Below, one piece after another: positions 6,504 through 16,004 of a stretch of 64,000 bases of DNA (position 1 is the first letter of the stretch; each line of letters starts with the position of its first letter). Source of the stretch: Pseudomonadota bacterium (lineage in GTDB: Bacteria; Pseudomonadota; Alphaproteobacteria; Rhizobiales; Hyphomicrobiaceae); contig JAFECG010000028.1 in the NCBI GenBank assembly GCA_018242215.1, positions 1 through 64,000 of the forward strand. Reading direction: 5' to 3'. Position numbers and translations under genes: made by a program. Below the pieces are notes generated by a model. That model saw only the letters and a program-made list of their open reading frames with translations, was not told the origin of the DNA and ran no database searches.

Positions 6504-8870
6504 CTAGTCTGTCGCGACAAGTGTATCAGCGATTGCTTCGGGCCTAGTTTCAATCATGAGGCGGTGTATTGATATCGGCGGGTCGCCGATTTGAAGCTCA
6601 AATGTTTTGTCGCTTATGCGGACTTCGATCCCGCCATAGTGGAGCTGCCGGTGGTGGTTCGCACAAACAGTCATGATGTTGGACGCAGTTAGCGAACCCA
6701 CTTCTTTCATTGACACCGGCATCACGTGGTGAGCTTCCACATACGGCTCTCCATTCTTCTTGCGGAAGCCAATCGGATTGTCTCCTAGTGCCTCACACAC
6801 CTGGCACTTAAAGCTATTGGTCTTCTTGACGAGATTGCCGACCGGCCCACGTTCGATGCCCTTGCTCAGCCGGACCTTAACTTCCGGGCTCGCGTTCATG
6901 TATTTCCGCTCTAGGGCGGCGAGTTGATCGGCCACCGGGTTATCAATCGGTGATGGCGCAAGTTCATCAAGGTCTTCGCCGAGCAGCGCCATCACTGCCT
7001 GGAAGTCCCGGTCGGCGATGGGAAATGACGCCGCCTGGAATCCGTTCAGCAACAGCCGTGAAACCTCAGGACGTTCCGTTCGCAGCCGGTCGATCGTAAG
7101 CGGTCTTGCGGCGTAGGATTTCAGGTAGCGAATGTTGACCGTGGGCCAGCGGGGAGCGCGCTCAGCACCAGGCGCCCAGAATTCACCGCTTGCTCCGGTT
7201 CCGTCGAACGCCGTGCTCTCGACTTCGCAGAGCGCATAGATGCCAGCATCCAGCGGCGGCTTGCCGTCGCGTTCCGCCGCGCTGCGTTGATCCACGCCGA
7301 CACGGACGATCCCCAGCTGTCCAGGTGCAAATCTCTCGCGGTCCGACGGCCGGATTCCCCACATATCTCGCTCGATGTTCTGAGCGAGAAATTTGTCGAT
7401 GGCCCATTTCTTCGGATTACAGACAAATACCCAATACGTCGCCGCAGCGTCGACGTTGGCGGAGAGCGCAGCGCTATCCACGGCGGCATGAATGTCAGCA
7501 ACCGCAGCAGCGAGCGCGGCGGGGTCACTGGAAAACTCACTCCAGACGACCTCTTCCTCTTTGTTGCCCCGAACGAATCCGACTCTGCCATCTGCCGTGT
7601 AATCCGGATCGAAGCGGCGGAAATTCATCATCTTCATGTAAACGCCACTGGCGTTTCGGAAGGTCTCGGCATCGGTGAGCCCGAGGCCGCGTCCCATTCG
7701 TCCGAGGAGGGCCGAAAGCTCGGCAACTTCCGGGCTGTCCTTACTCGGTGGCGCGTTGCGGAAGCGCAGGTATAGATCGAGCGCCAGGACCAATTCGTCT
7801 CGCGACCACGGAGGATTGCGTAGTGCGGTTGTTTCTTCCGAGCGCTCTGATATTGGCGCTCGCTCAATTGTTTGCAGCCCATAAGCCCACGCGCGCACTT
7901 TGGCTTCGTTTGTGCTCATTTCATTCGCCCACGACAGGTGTGCCTGCCCTGGAAGGCTCTCCGCCTCACTTAGGACCCGTTCAAAATCTCTCGCAATCCA
8001 GATGTGCGACCGCGTTGCCGCCTGCATGGAATGGACGGGAAACGCCCAATTGCGATGATCCCGCTGGTTCCACGCACGGGCGAAGGGTTCCTCCGCCGCC
8101 AGCCCCAAGGGCGGTAGGCTCGCGACATAACACGCAAAGTCGATTCGTGATTGAATATTGCCGAACGCTCGGCCGAACTTTTGCATATCGCCGAGGCCGA
8201 GCATCAAAGCTGCATCAGCATTTGTATGCGGCGGCAAATGTCCGCCGCTGGATTCAGCCCGTGAACGCAGCCAATTGACCAACCTTTCCGTGCGGACTTG
8301 GACCGGCGTGACCGACTTCGCAGGTGGCCTATCGCTGCCAGTCGGAAGTCCCAGCGTGCGCCGAGAGTACCAAAGTGCGCGCGGGGAGAATTCATCCGGA
8401 TGATCGACGATGATTTGCTCATAAGAGAGAGCCGCCAGGTCAGCGTCGGCCAAAATCTGGAAGCCTTGCGTGGGATTTAGCTTGGCAACCGCCGTTTCGG
8501 CCGCATCGGTAAGCCCTCGGTTCCGTAGTTGCAAGAAGGTGCGCGTGGCATCCTTGCCTCGGCGCTTCGTCATCCCGACGTATTCGCTTACGGCTTGGAC
8601 AATCTTCTCTTCGGCGGGCGTGAGGTCCGCCAGGTCCAGGCCTGTCCGGTTTCTTATGAGGATACGGCCAAGCTCGGTCGATCGGGCCTTAATGGCTTGC
8701 TCAACCTCGGTATCAAGCGCGCCACGTTGCTTCGCGTTCTTCTCGAACTGCGCAAGATTCTCAAACGTTGTGATGCCCTGGATGATACGCGCGAGACGTT
8801 CGTCCACGTCGAACCTGCTTTCGTTGAAGACCGCCATCCTGCCGGAAACGTCGGGCCTTGTAATCAGCAA
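6504..8870 (-). CDS. EVE-HNH modification-dependent restriction endonuclease
   Basis: A protein of about 788 residues. A ScoMcrA-like segment (WSRDELVLALDLYLRF, about residue 350) is followed by an EVE domain (TYWVFVCNPKKWAIDKFL to GIYALCEVESTAF, about 480-590), a base-flipping reader of modified cytosine. The C-terminus holds an HNH nuclease (CQVCEALG, EAHHVMPVS, CANHHRQLHYGG, about 690-760). EVE-HNH fusions are type IV restriction enzymes cutting modified phage DNA. The first 300 residues are unknown. The start is uncertain: TTG 8870 is the first usual start, ATG 8837 follows AGG too closely, and the frame stays open and protein-like back to 8946, so the 5' end may be truncated. Confidence 0.85.
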   Translation of the reverse strand: MLITRPDVSGRMAVFNESRFDVDERLARIIQGITTFENLAQFEKNAKQRGALDTEVEQAIKARSTELGRILIRNRTGLDLADLTPAEEKIVQAVSEYVGMTKRRGKDATRTFLQLRNRGLTDAAETAVAKLNPTQGFQILADADLAALSYEQIIVDHPDEFSPRALWYSRRTLGLPTGSDRPPAKSVTPVQVRTERLVNWLRSRAESSGGHLPPHTNADAALMLGLGDMQKFGRAFGNIQSRIDFACYVASLPPLGLAAEEPFARAWNQRDHRNWAFPVHSMQAATRSHIWIARDFERVLSEAESLPGQAHLSWANEMSTNEAKVRAWAYGLQTIERAPISERSEETTALRNPPWSRDELVLALDLYLRFRNAPPSKDSPEVAELSALLGRMGRGLGLTDAETFRNASGVYMKMMNFRRFDPDYTADGRVGFVRGNKEEEVVWSEFSSDPAALAAAVADIHAAVDSAALSANVDAAATYWVFVCNPKKWAIDKFLAQNIERDMWGIRPSDRERFAPGQLGIVRVGVDQRSAAERDGKPPLDAGIYALCEVESTAFDGTGASGEFWAPGAERAPRWPTVNIRYLKSYAARPLTIDRLRTERPEVSRLLLNGFQAASFPIADRDFQAVMALLGEDLDELAPSPIDNPVADQLAALERKYMNASPEVKVRLSKGIERGPVGNLVKKTNSFKCQVCEALGDNPIGFRKKNGEPYVEAHHVMPVSMKEVGSLTASNIMTVCANHHRQLHYGGIEVRISDKTFELQIGDPPISIHRLMIETRPEAIADTLVATD

Positions 8871-9164
8871 ATCGCATAGCTCAGAAACTGCGCGCTCGGC
8901 GTCTTCGACAGGTGTCTTGTAGAGATTGCGGCCATGGCTTGATAGTTACAGAAGAGTTCTTCAGGTGCGAGAAAATTGTCGAATTTTCGTCAGCAAGCAG
9001 AAGCACTGATCCACCGGGCGTCGAGGTTGTCCCGCCGGTTATGTGCTTTGCACTCCAACCGGAGGTAGATCTCGGAACATCCCGAGCGAAGTTCGGGATA
9101 CTGGACCTGCCCTGTTGATCAAGCGACTCGGGTACAAGGGTGTCAACCTCCGCCGACCGAGAGC

Positions 9165-9923
9165 ATGTCGATGTTCCAATTCAGTGATCGCACACGCGGC
9201 GACTTTGTCTTCATCGATGCGAACCTTGAGCTGCATTTAATTGGCATCCGGGCGATTCTAGAGCGCAACCGAAAGTCAGAGGCGGATTACAGCGAGAGCA
9301 TTCGACGGTTGGAAGCCGCAGCCAAGAATGCGCCACACGGTGAGTATGGTCAGCACTTAATCGACCGAGCCGTCGATGCCATGCATTTGGGCGTCTACCA
9401 CGACGCCGCTAATAGCATGGCGGCCGTTGGAATGTTGGCTCCTCTCATCGAATCCCTATTCGTGCATCTCTTTCGCAAATTCGGAGACAGGATCACACGC
9501 TCAAAAACCGGGCGTCGGGCCCGGTTCTCACCGGGGAAATACTGGGACCCTCGCTGGTATGCAGCCACGAAGGACGTCAAAGACCGTCAGGACATTCTGC
9601 TCGGCATCAAGCAGCTGGCAAAGGAAATAGGCCTCGATGCATTCCTACCGGTATCGCATCAAGCCACGGTGTCTGCGCTTTTTGCCTATCGTAATAATAT
9701 GTTCCACAATGGCTTCGAGTGGCCGACTGAGAAACGCAATGCGTTTGCAAGGAAGATAATAGCCGAGGGCTGGGCTGATTGGTTTTCAAGCGCAACGACG
9801 GGCGATGAACCATGGATTTTCTACATGACGGAGCAGTTCATTGCTCATTGCCTCGAGTACATTGATGAGCTCGTTCTTTCGGCGGGGCGGTTTCACCGCA
9901 AAGTTGAACAAGACGGAATCTGA
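9165..9923 (+). CDS. HEPN-like hypothetical protein
   Basis: A 252-residue, mainly helical protein. Near residue 180 it has FAYRNNMFHNGFEWP, in which R-x4-H matches the catalytic motif of HEPN RNases and the surrounding helix fits the last HEPN helix. An earlier helix pair (DRAVDAMHLGVYHDAANSMA and the MLAPLIESLFVHLFRKFG region) is also typical of HEPN folds. No signal peptide or membrane segment. It lies alone between the EVE-HNH gene (divergent) and a nuclease-like gene on the same strand, 221 bases away. An RNase role in phage defence is inference; some HEPN proteins are not nucleases. Confidence 0.6.
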   Translation: MSMFQFSDRTRGDFVFIDANLELHLIGIRAILERNRKSEADYSESIRRLEAAAKNAPHGEYGQHLIDRAVDAMHLGVYHDAANSMAAVGMLAPLIESLFVHLFRKFGDRITRSKTGRRARFSPGKYWDPRWYAATKDVKDRQDILLGIKQLAKEIGLDAFLPVSHQATVSALFAYRNNMFHNGFEWPTEKRNAFARKIIAEGWADWFSSATTGDEPWIFYMTEQFIAHCLEYIDELVLSAGRFHRKVEQDGI

Positions 9924-10144
9924 GGAAAGCGGATATCGATCGGATTACCAAACTGACAGCGCATTTGTTAGGCGAACATGTCTGATGTTCGTCAGTAGGC
10001 AGACGAAAAGACTTCTTCCGTTGAGGGCCATAAGCGGACATGGCAACATGTGCGCCGTGCCCCGTCCCGCGGACCGTTGTTGCGGCAAGTGCCAAGCTCA
10101 CATAAAGGATCGCGAACAGTGATTTCATTATAGGCAATCGAGAG

Positions 10145-11005
10145 ATGCCACTACCAGACGCATGGATTGCAGTTTCAGGCTTCATCAAGGGTTTGCAGGA
10201 AGCCGGCGAGCTGTATTCGCGTTTCATGGGCTATCACAACGAGGACAATTATGGCGCGGGCAAGTATCTTCGCGAGCAATGTGCAATTGGGGTGATAGCT
10301 CTCGAGACCTTCCGTCGAGACTTCGACGGGTCCCTTCCAAAGGAGGCCGCAGACCGAATTGATCGCTTTCTCGGCAGTCGTCTTGCCACGGCCGCAAAAG
10401 ACCCGTCCACCGAGCATCGCGGCGCTAGAGGCGCGTTGGTCGGTTTGGCCGCCGTCGAGGCAGAAATCACTTTCATCCTCCGTGGACGTCAAGAACAAAT
10501 CAGAGCGCGCTCCGAAAGAGCCTTCTTGCTGCTTCAGCGAACACTGGCCGTAGATGGCGACGTGCGCAGCAGATGGAAAGAAGCATATAAGAGTGGCGAG
10601 GTGGCGTGCGAGCGGCTGGGATCTCTGGTTCTTCTTTCACAAGGGATTTATGCATTCAAGATGGATGCCATCGGCGCTCGGACAGACTTGGTGTTTGCAG
10701 AGCCGCCCGACGAGTCATTGCTATTTCGTAGCATAGAAGGGTTAGTACTGACGGAATGGAAGGTGGCAGACGCAGCGAACGCGATTGCCCGGTTCACGGA
10801 AGCGCGAAACCAAGCCGATCTGTACAAGGAGGGGCCGCTCGCGGGCATTGAGCTGACCGGCTATCGATACCTGGTAGTTGTTTCTCAGAAAGCACTTCCT
10901 AGTACCAGCATTCCCCCCGACGATACCTCGACAAGCGGCATCACCTATCGACATGTGAATGTCGTGGTTGAGCCAGAGGTTCCCTCAAAGGCCGCAAAGA
11001 AATAA
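10145..11005 (+). CDS. Hypothetical protein with PD-(D/E)XK-like C-terminus
   Basis: A 286-residue protein. The N-terminal 140 residues look helical. From about residue 178 the order ARTDLVFAEP, then LVLTEWKVADAANAI, then QADLYKEG gives the Asp ... Glu-x-Lys pattern and following helix of PD-(D/E)XK nucleases (D near 180, E and K near 203-205). The C-terminus is a strand pair ending in a Lys-rich tail. It starts at ATG 10145 (GAGAGATG context) and is followed by about 300 bases without a gene. I do not know a named family. Nuclease activity is inferred from the motif only. Confidence 0.55.
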   Translation: MPLPDAWIAVSGFIKGLQEAGELYSRFMGYHNEDNYGAGKYLREQCAIGVIALETFRRDFDGSLPKEAADRIDRFLGSRLATAAKDPSTEHRGARGALVGLAAVEAEITFILRGRQEQIRARSERAFLLLQRTLAVDGDVRSRWKEAYKSGEVACERLGSLVLLSQGIYAFKMDAIGARTDLVFAEPPDESLLFRSIEGLVLTEWKVADAANAIARFTEARNQADLYKEGPLAGIELTGYRYLVVVSQKALPSTSIPPDDTSTSGITYRHVNVVVEPEVPSKAAKK

Positions 11006-11306
11006 ACGACACAAACGTGGCTGAATATTTCGCGTGCTTGAGGTGTCCGTTCAGTCAGAAGCGCACCTGCGCCACACGAGTTCAATGACCGCATTTTACT
11101 TCTTAAGCAGACGTCGCCGATGATAGCTGTCCTTCCGGATTATTCGCGATATCGACGTCGGCTATTGAGACGTTGTGGAAATTTCGACGCGTATTTCTTT
11201 CCTCCAATCACCACAACGATACACCTTTAGTGCAAACTCAAACTGGCAAATTCACCGAGGCGTGTCTCGGTGCTGCTCTTGTCGTAAGCGACGCTCCGCC
11301 AAATCG
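11006..11306. other. Intergenic, no gene seen
   Basis: The gap between two convergent genes is AT-richer than the flanks. I see no convincing reading frame, tRNA or strong terminator hairpin. A short plus-strand frame at 11173-11364 is probably chance. Confidence 0.5.
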
Positions 11307-12116
11307 TCACTTATTTATAGTCAAGAAACAGACTCTGCCGATACGTTGTGATGCAAGACCGTAAAGCTTAGATACCCGACAAAAGTGTCGATGATCCTTC
11401 ATGTTAGTGCCAATCATCGGCCCGGTCGCTATGGAAACACCTTTGCTGTGCAGATCGTTAGCAATTGCGTCGGTTCGCTCATCCTTGAGGGGGAAAACAA
11501 GAATCTCATCGAGAAACAAATAGTAGTCGTCGATCGGAGCCGTGATGTAGTCGGATTGTTCCTCGCTGTTGTGAAGGACATAACGGTATTCCGCCTCATG
11601 CCGGTAGCCGATGCGCTTATAGAAGAGCACCTCCTCCAATTGATTCTTGCCTACGACGCGCCGTGGGTCGTCGGAAGCGAGATAACGCACGCGGCCGCGA
11701 TAGATGTTTTCGGTTTTTGAAAGCCGCTTGATCAAAGCTTGATCTAGTTTGCCTAGCGTGGTGCAGATTCTGACGCCGCCTTGACCGCAATACGCCTCCC
11801 ACATGCTCCCCGAGCCATCGCGTTCCAATTCCTCCTGGGCGAGCCTGTAGGAGTCATGACAGTCGAAGTGAGCGGGATGCTCACGTTCCAACGTCCAACA
11901 CGATGCAAAGAAATTTGTTTTAGATCGGAGATCGCCGAATCGCTCTGCATTGACGAAGAAAGCGAAATCGGACGCCTCCAAGCGATCAGGCCATATCGAG
12001 ATACGCGTTAGACTGACACCGAAATTGCAAAAGCGATCAAAGCCTTCAATAGAGAGGTACCGATAGACCCTGGTCTCGGACGGCAGCGCTTCTTGATCGA
12101 CGTCGATAATCGTCAT
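11307..12116 (-). CDS. DUF2971 family protein
   Basis: A 269-residue protein following the DUF2971 pattern: YRYLSIEGF near the start, a RISIWPDRL/DFAFF segment, FASCWTLE, then MWEAYCGQGGVRI with the aromatic Trp-x-x-Tyr, and a late LFYKRIGYRHEAEYRYVL block. The family has no settled activity but is frequent beside phage-defence genes. The gene is divergent from the SF1 helicase gene (90 bases between starts), so they may share a control region. A GTAGGAGTCATGAC sequence inside the gene resembles the fluoride-switch tail but is coding. Confidence 0.7.
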   Translation of the reverse strand: MTIIDVDQEALPSETRVYRYLSIEGFDRFCNFGVSLTRISIWPDRLEASDFAFFVNAERFGDLRSKTNFFASCWTLEREHPAHFDCHDSYRLAQEELERDGSGSMWEAYCGQGGVRICTTLGKLDQALIKRLSKTENIYRGRVRYLASDDPRRVVGKNQLEEVLFYKRIGYRHEAEYRYVLHNSEEQSDYITAPIDDYYLFLDEILVFPLKDERTDAIANDLHSKGVSIATGPMIGTNMKDHRHFCRVSKLYGLASQRIGRVCFLTINK

Positions 12117-12205
12117 GATTTATCTTTCCGCACTGGAATAAATGAGCTCCTGATCTAGACGCGAACCGTGCCTCTTTGCAAAATGAAGCGAGCTAGGGGG
12201 GGACC

Positions 12206-15200
12206 ATGAGCAGGCCGTTTTTCAAGCGCAGTATCGAGACACTCGAGCGCGAATTTTCAGCACGCAAATCAGATGCTGAATTTCTCGAGATGCTCCGCGA
12301 CGAGCTTGAATATCGCTCGACCAACCGGGCCGCTCGATTGAGAAAAAGCGTCGAAGATATCCTCTATAAAGCTGAGGCTGACGTGCCATATTCGGAACGT
12401 CCGAACGAAGAAAAGGAAGAGCCGGCAGATGCATCCGGCGCAGCTGTTGAAGAAGAAGTTCTCGAAAGGTTTGAGGAACAAGGCGATTATGAAGCCCCGC
12501 CTGAGCATCACGAAACAGCTCAATCGAATGCGCAACCCTTTACAATTAAGCCAGCACCCATCACCGATAAGCCGGAGTCCGTTCTCGCAGCTTGGAGCGC
12601 GCTGGAAATTTTATCGCCGCCTGCGTTCCGCCGCGAGACCGATCTCACGGGCGGAGATCGGTATGCGGTCGCGAAACTTTCGCCCCAACTACCTTGGGAA
12701 GTTGGGCGCGATGGTAGAAAGAATTCGAGGCTCTACTACCAAGTCGTTCTGGGTACCATCAAGCTCGACGCCGCCGTTGCATCATTAGTCACCAAATGCG
12801 GAGATACGCGGGCGGAACGTGCAGGCGCTCGAGGCGAAGCCATCTTGGCGACGATCATGCTCGATCGGAACGGGAAGCCCATCGAAGAGCCTGCGGTTTC
12901 GGTCTCAAGTTTCGCTTGGGCAGTGCCCAAGGCCTTGCGTGGCGACCTATACAATCTTGGCGATTGGCAGATTGCTGAAGGACCTCTCGTTGAAAGGCTT
13001 GATCGGCTGATCCGGCGAGAAGACAAAGAAGGAGAGCTATTACCACTCGACCAGCAAGCAATCCAACGTGCTTATCGATGGGCGGTGTCCGAGCTAGAAT
13101 TACCCTTGGACCTCGTTGAGCCGCCTCGTTTCGCCATTCGTAGTTATCAGTACTATCGCAATAGCGATCCCCCGGAACCTTTGTTGCTCAATAGTTTCTT
13201 TCTGAATGACCTCGCGTCGGCGCGGACACTGTTCCGCGAGGGAAAAGCCCCACCAAATCTCAGGAAATACCTGGGAGTTGATAAACCCAGCAAGCGCATC
13301 AATCTCCTCGATGACTACGAAGCGCGGGGTCAGGCAGTCGCTCCCAAAGAGTTTCCGCTTGCGCGCTGGCCCGGTCCTGGGCGCCATCCCCTTGTCTTGC
13401 TTCAGCAGGCAGCAGTGAACCTTGCACTGCGCGACCTCAAACAAGACGGCATACTTGCCGTCAATGGCCCTCCCGGCACGGGAAAGACAACGCTGCTAAG
13501 AGACGTCGTGGCGGCCTTAGTCTCCCAACGCGCCGAGGTTCTGGCGACTTTTGAGGATCCGACGTCCGCATTCACAAACTCCGGACAACGTCTGAGCGCC
13601 GGAAATGCTTGGTTGCATCTCTACAAGCTCGATCCACGGATCAAAGGTTATGAGATGCTCATAGCCTCTTCTAACAATAAGGCCGTCGAGAATGTCAGCG
13701 CCGAGCTCCCAGGACTCAATGCTATCGCGGCCGATGCAGGGAACCTTCGGTATTTCAGCTGCCTCTCGGATAGTCTTAGCGATAAGGAAACTTGGGGTCT
13801 GATCGCTGCAGTCCTTGGCAACGCTCAAAACCGCAGCGCATTCCGCAAGGGGTTCTGGTGGGACGACGATTTTGGGATGTCGAGATACCTCGCGCACGCG
13901 GGTGGTATGCCCCAAGTCCTGGAGATCGTTGATCCTGAGACGAAGGAAATTGCTGAGAGCAGGCCGCCGAAAATTGTCACCGAAGAGAAAGCACCTGGAA
14001 ATCCAGCTGAGGCACTGCAACGCTGGAAGAAGGCACGAAAGGCGTTTCTCGCGACCATCGAGAGGAGTCGTAAGTCTCGCGCCGAATTAGAAACAGCACG
14101 TCAACTCCTGGCCGACGTGCCTCGCTTGGAAGAAACGCTGCGGCAGACGTCGAAGCAATTCAAGAGTAGTGAGAAAGCGCATCTCGCGGCCAAAGCCGAC
14201 CTGGAAGAGCAGGTGCGGCGAACTCGACAGCTCAATGACGCACGCGGAACCGCGCGTCATGTCTTTCGCGCACACGAGCGAAGGCAGCCCGGATTCTTTT
14301 CATGGTTGTTCGGGACCGCGACCTATCGAAACTGGAGATCCCTTCGGGCAGGTCTGGAAGAGGAAGCTCTTCGAGCGGAAGAAGCGGCCAAGATCGCTGA
14401 AGGGGCTCACGGAGCGGCAGCGCAGACAAATGCGACGGCAGAGGCCAATTTTCGCAAAGCCCTGGCAGCATATGGGAGTGCAAGCGCGGCTTTCGAAAAC
14501 GCGAAAAAGTCGCTCGATCAATGGCGCAAGAGGCTTGGCGATCGCATGATCGACGAGACATTTGCAATGCGCGGCCACGCCGAACAGCATTTACTTGCAC
14601 CATGGTTTGATACGGAAGCAAACCGACTGCGCGATGATGTCTTCGTGACGGCGATGGACTTGCACAAAGCTTTCGTCGATGCGGCAGCAAAGCCTTTGCG
14701 CCATAACCTCGGCGTGCTCATGAACATTTTCTCCGGACGCAAAATGCCGGAAGCCGCCAAGGAGGCGCTTGTTCCAGATCTATGGTCTTCGCTCTTTCTC
14801 GTTGTCCCGGCGGTATCAACAACCTTTGCTTCAGTCGAGCGTATGCTCGGCCAATTGCCGCCAGAGGCGTTGGGGTGGTTGTTGATCGATGAAGCAGGGC
14901 AGGCTTTGCCTCAAGCCGCGGTCGGCGCGTTGATGCGAACACGCAGAGCCGTAGTCGTCGGTGATCCAATGCAAATCGAGCCGGTCGTGGTGCTTCCGGA
15001 CGTCCTGACCCAGGCAATATGCAGGACATTTGGCGTCGATCCTGATCGCTTCAACGCTCCTTCGGCTTCGGTGCAGACCTTGGCGGATTCGGCTACGCGC
15101 TATGTTGCCGAGTTCACCAGCAAGCAGGGGTCGCGCACCGTTGGCGTGCCGCTGCTTGTTCATCGTCGGTGTACTGAGCCGATGTTCGGGATCTCGAATG

Positions 15201-15724
15201 CGGTCGCTTACGAACACCTCATGGTACACGGCACCCCGGCTAGGACTTCGCCAGTTAGAGATTTGCTCGGGCCTTCCCGCTGGTTTGACGTCAAAGGCGG
15301 CGGGGCCGACAAATGGTGTCCGGAGGAGGGGGAGATGGTCTTTGAACTTCTCAAGGCCTTGCGCTCGCTGAATGCGCCACCCGATCTCTACATCATAACG
15401 CCCTTCGTTATCGTTCAGGAGAACCTGCGCAGCATTGTTCAGCAAAGCGGCCTGTTAGATGCGTGGACAGATGACCCGCGCGCTTGGGCGTATAGTCGAA
15501 TTGGTACCGTGCATACGGTTCAAGGACGCGAGGCCGAGGCAGTTATTCTAGTGCTAGGCGCACCCGCCGCCCATCAGACGGGCGCGCGCAATTGGGCAGG
15601 CGGCAGACCAAACATCTTAAACGTCGCCGTGACGAGGGCGCGGGAAGCTTTGTATGTGATTGGAAACCGCAAGTTATGGCGGGAAGCGGGAGTATTTCGG
15701 ACACTTGATACTCGACTTCAATAA
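12206..15724 (+). CDS. Large SF1 helicase (UPF1/DNA2-like ATPase)
   Basis: A 1172-residue protein. Motif I NGPPGTGKTTLLRD is near residue 420, motif II LLIDEAGQALPQAA near 892, motif III VVGDPMQIEPVV near 915, motif V IGTVHTVQGREAEAVIL near 1100 and motif VI NVAVTRAREALYVIG near 1140, all typical of SF1B helicases. A charged coiled-coil insertion (about 610-790) lies between motifs I and II. The N-terminal 400 residues are unassigned, with an acidic stretch near residues 60-100. ATG 12206 follows AGGGGGG at a good distance. The TrlF-type gene follows on the same strand 280 bases on. Together they look like a defence module; that pairing is inference. Confidence 0.85.
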   Translation: MSRPFFKRSIETLEREFSARKSDAEFLEMLRDELEYRSTNRAARLRKSVEDILYKAEADVPYSERPNEEKEEPADASGAAVEEEVLERFEEQGDYEAPPEHHETAQSNAQPFTIKPAPITDKPESVLAAWSALEILSPPAFRRETDLTGGDRYAVAKLSPQLPWEVGRDGRKNSRLYYQVVLGTIKLDAAVASLVTKCGDTRAERAGARGEAILATIMLDRNGKPIEEPAVSVSSFAWAVPKALRGDLYNLGDWQIAEGPLVERLDRLIRREDKEGELLPLDQQAIQRAYRWAVSELELPLDLVEPPRFAIRSYQYYRNSDPPEPLLLNSFFLNDLASARTLFREGKAPPNLRKYLGVDKPSKRINLLDDYEARGQAVAPKEFPLARWPGPGRHPLVLLQQAAVNLALRDLKQDGILAVNGPPGTGKTTLLRDVVAALVSQRAEVLATFEDPTSAFTNSGQRLSAGNAWLHLYKLDPRIKGYEMLIASSNNKAVENVSAELPGLNAIAADAGNLRYFSCLSDSLSDKETWGLIAAVLGNAQNRSAFRKGFWWDDDFGMSRYLAHAGGMPQVLEIVDPETKEIAESRPPKIVTEEKAPGNPAEALQRWKKARKAFLATIERSRKSRAELETARQLLADVPRLEETLRQTSKQFKSSEKAHLAAKADLEEQVRRTRQLNDARGTARHVFRAHERRQPGFFSWLFGTATYRNWRSLRAGLEEEALRAEEAAKIAEGAHGAAAQTNATAEANFRKALAAYGSASAAFENAKKSLDQWRKRLGDRMIDETFAMRGHAEQHLLAPWFDTEANRLRDDVFVTAMDLHKAFVDAAAKPLRHNLGVLMNIFSGRKMPEAAKEALVPDLWSSLFLVVPAVSTTFASVERMLGQLPPEALGWLLIDEAGQALPQAAVGALMRTRRAVVVGDPMQIEPVVVLPDVLTQAICRTFGVDPDRFNAPSASVQTLADSATRYVAEFTSKQGSRTVGVPLLVHRRCTEPMFGISNAVAYEHLMVHGTPARTSPVRDLLGPSRWFDVKGGGADKWCPEEGEMVFELLKALRSLNAPPDLYIITPFVIVQENLRSIVQQSGLLDAWTDDPRAWAYSRIGTVHTVQGREAEAVILVLGAPAAHQTGARNWAGGRPNILNVAVTRAREALYVIGNRKLWREAGVFRTLDTRLQ

Positions 15725-16004
15725 CAGCCAAGTGAGCGTTCGAGGGGGCTGATTCGAAAGCGTTAAACCGCTTTGCATCCTGGTCAGCTAAAAAGCAGAG
15801 CTCTATTGCAGATCGGTGGCGAGTCCGATTCTTGTCTTGAAATTGAAATTCGGAGTGGTGGGACCGTCTTGCCAAGCGCCACAGAGTCGTGAATACCGCC
15901 GAATGCACTTGTGTTCGTAAGGTTAGGGTGTACTAGCTCTCAACCTCAAAGACTTCGGACAATTGCCGTCCGCACCGCAAGCAATCCCACCTGAGCAACG
16001 GAGA

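Noticed and set aside
11838-11860. GTAGGAGTCATGAC, like the tail of the fluoride riboswitches
   Set aside because: No GATGGAGT loop or stem partner nearby, and it encodes conserved residues of the DUF2971 protein.
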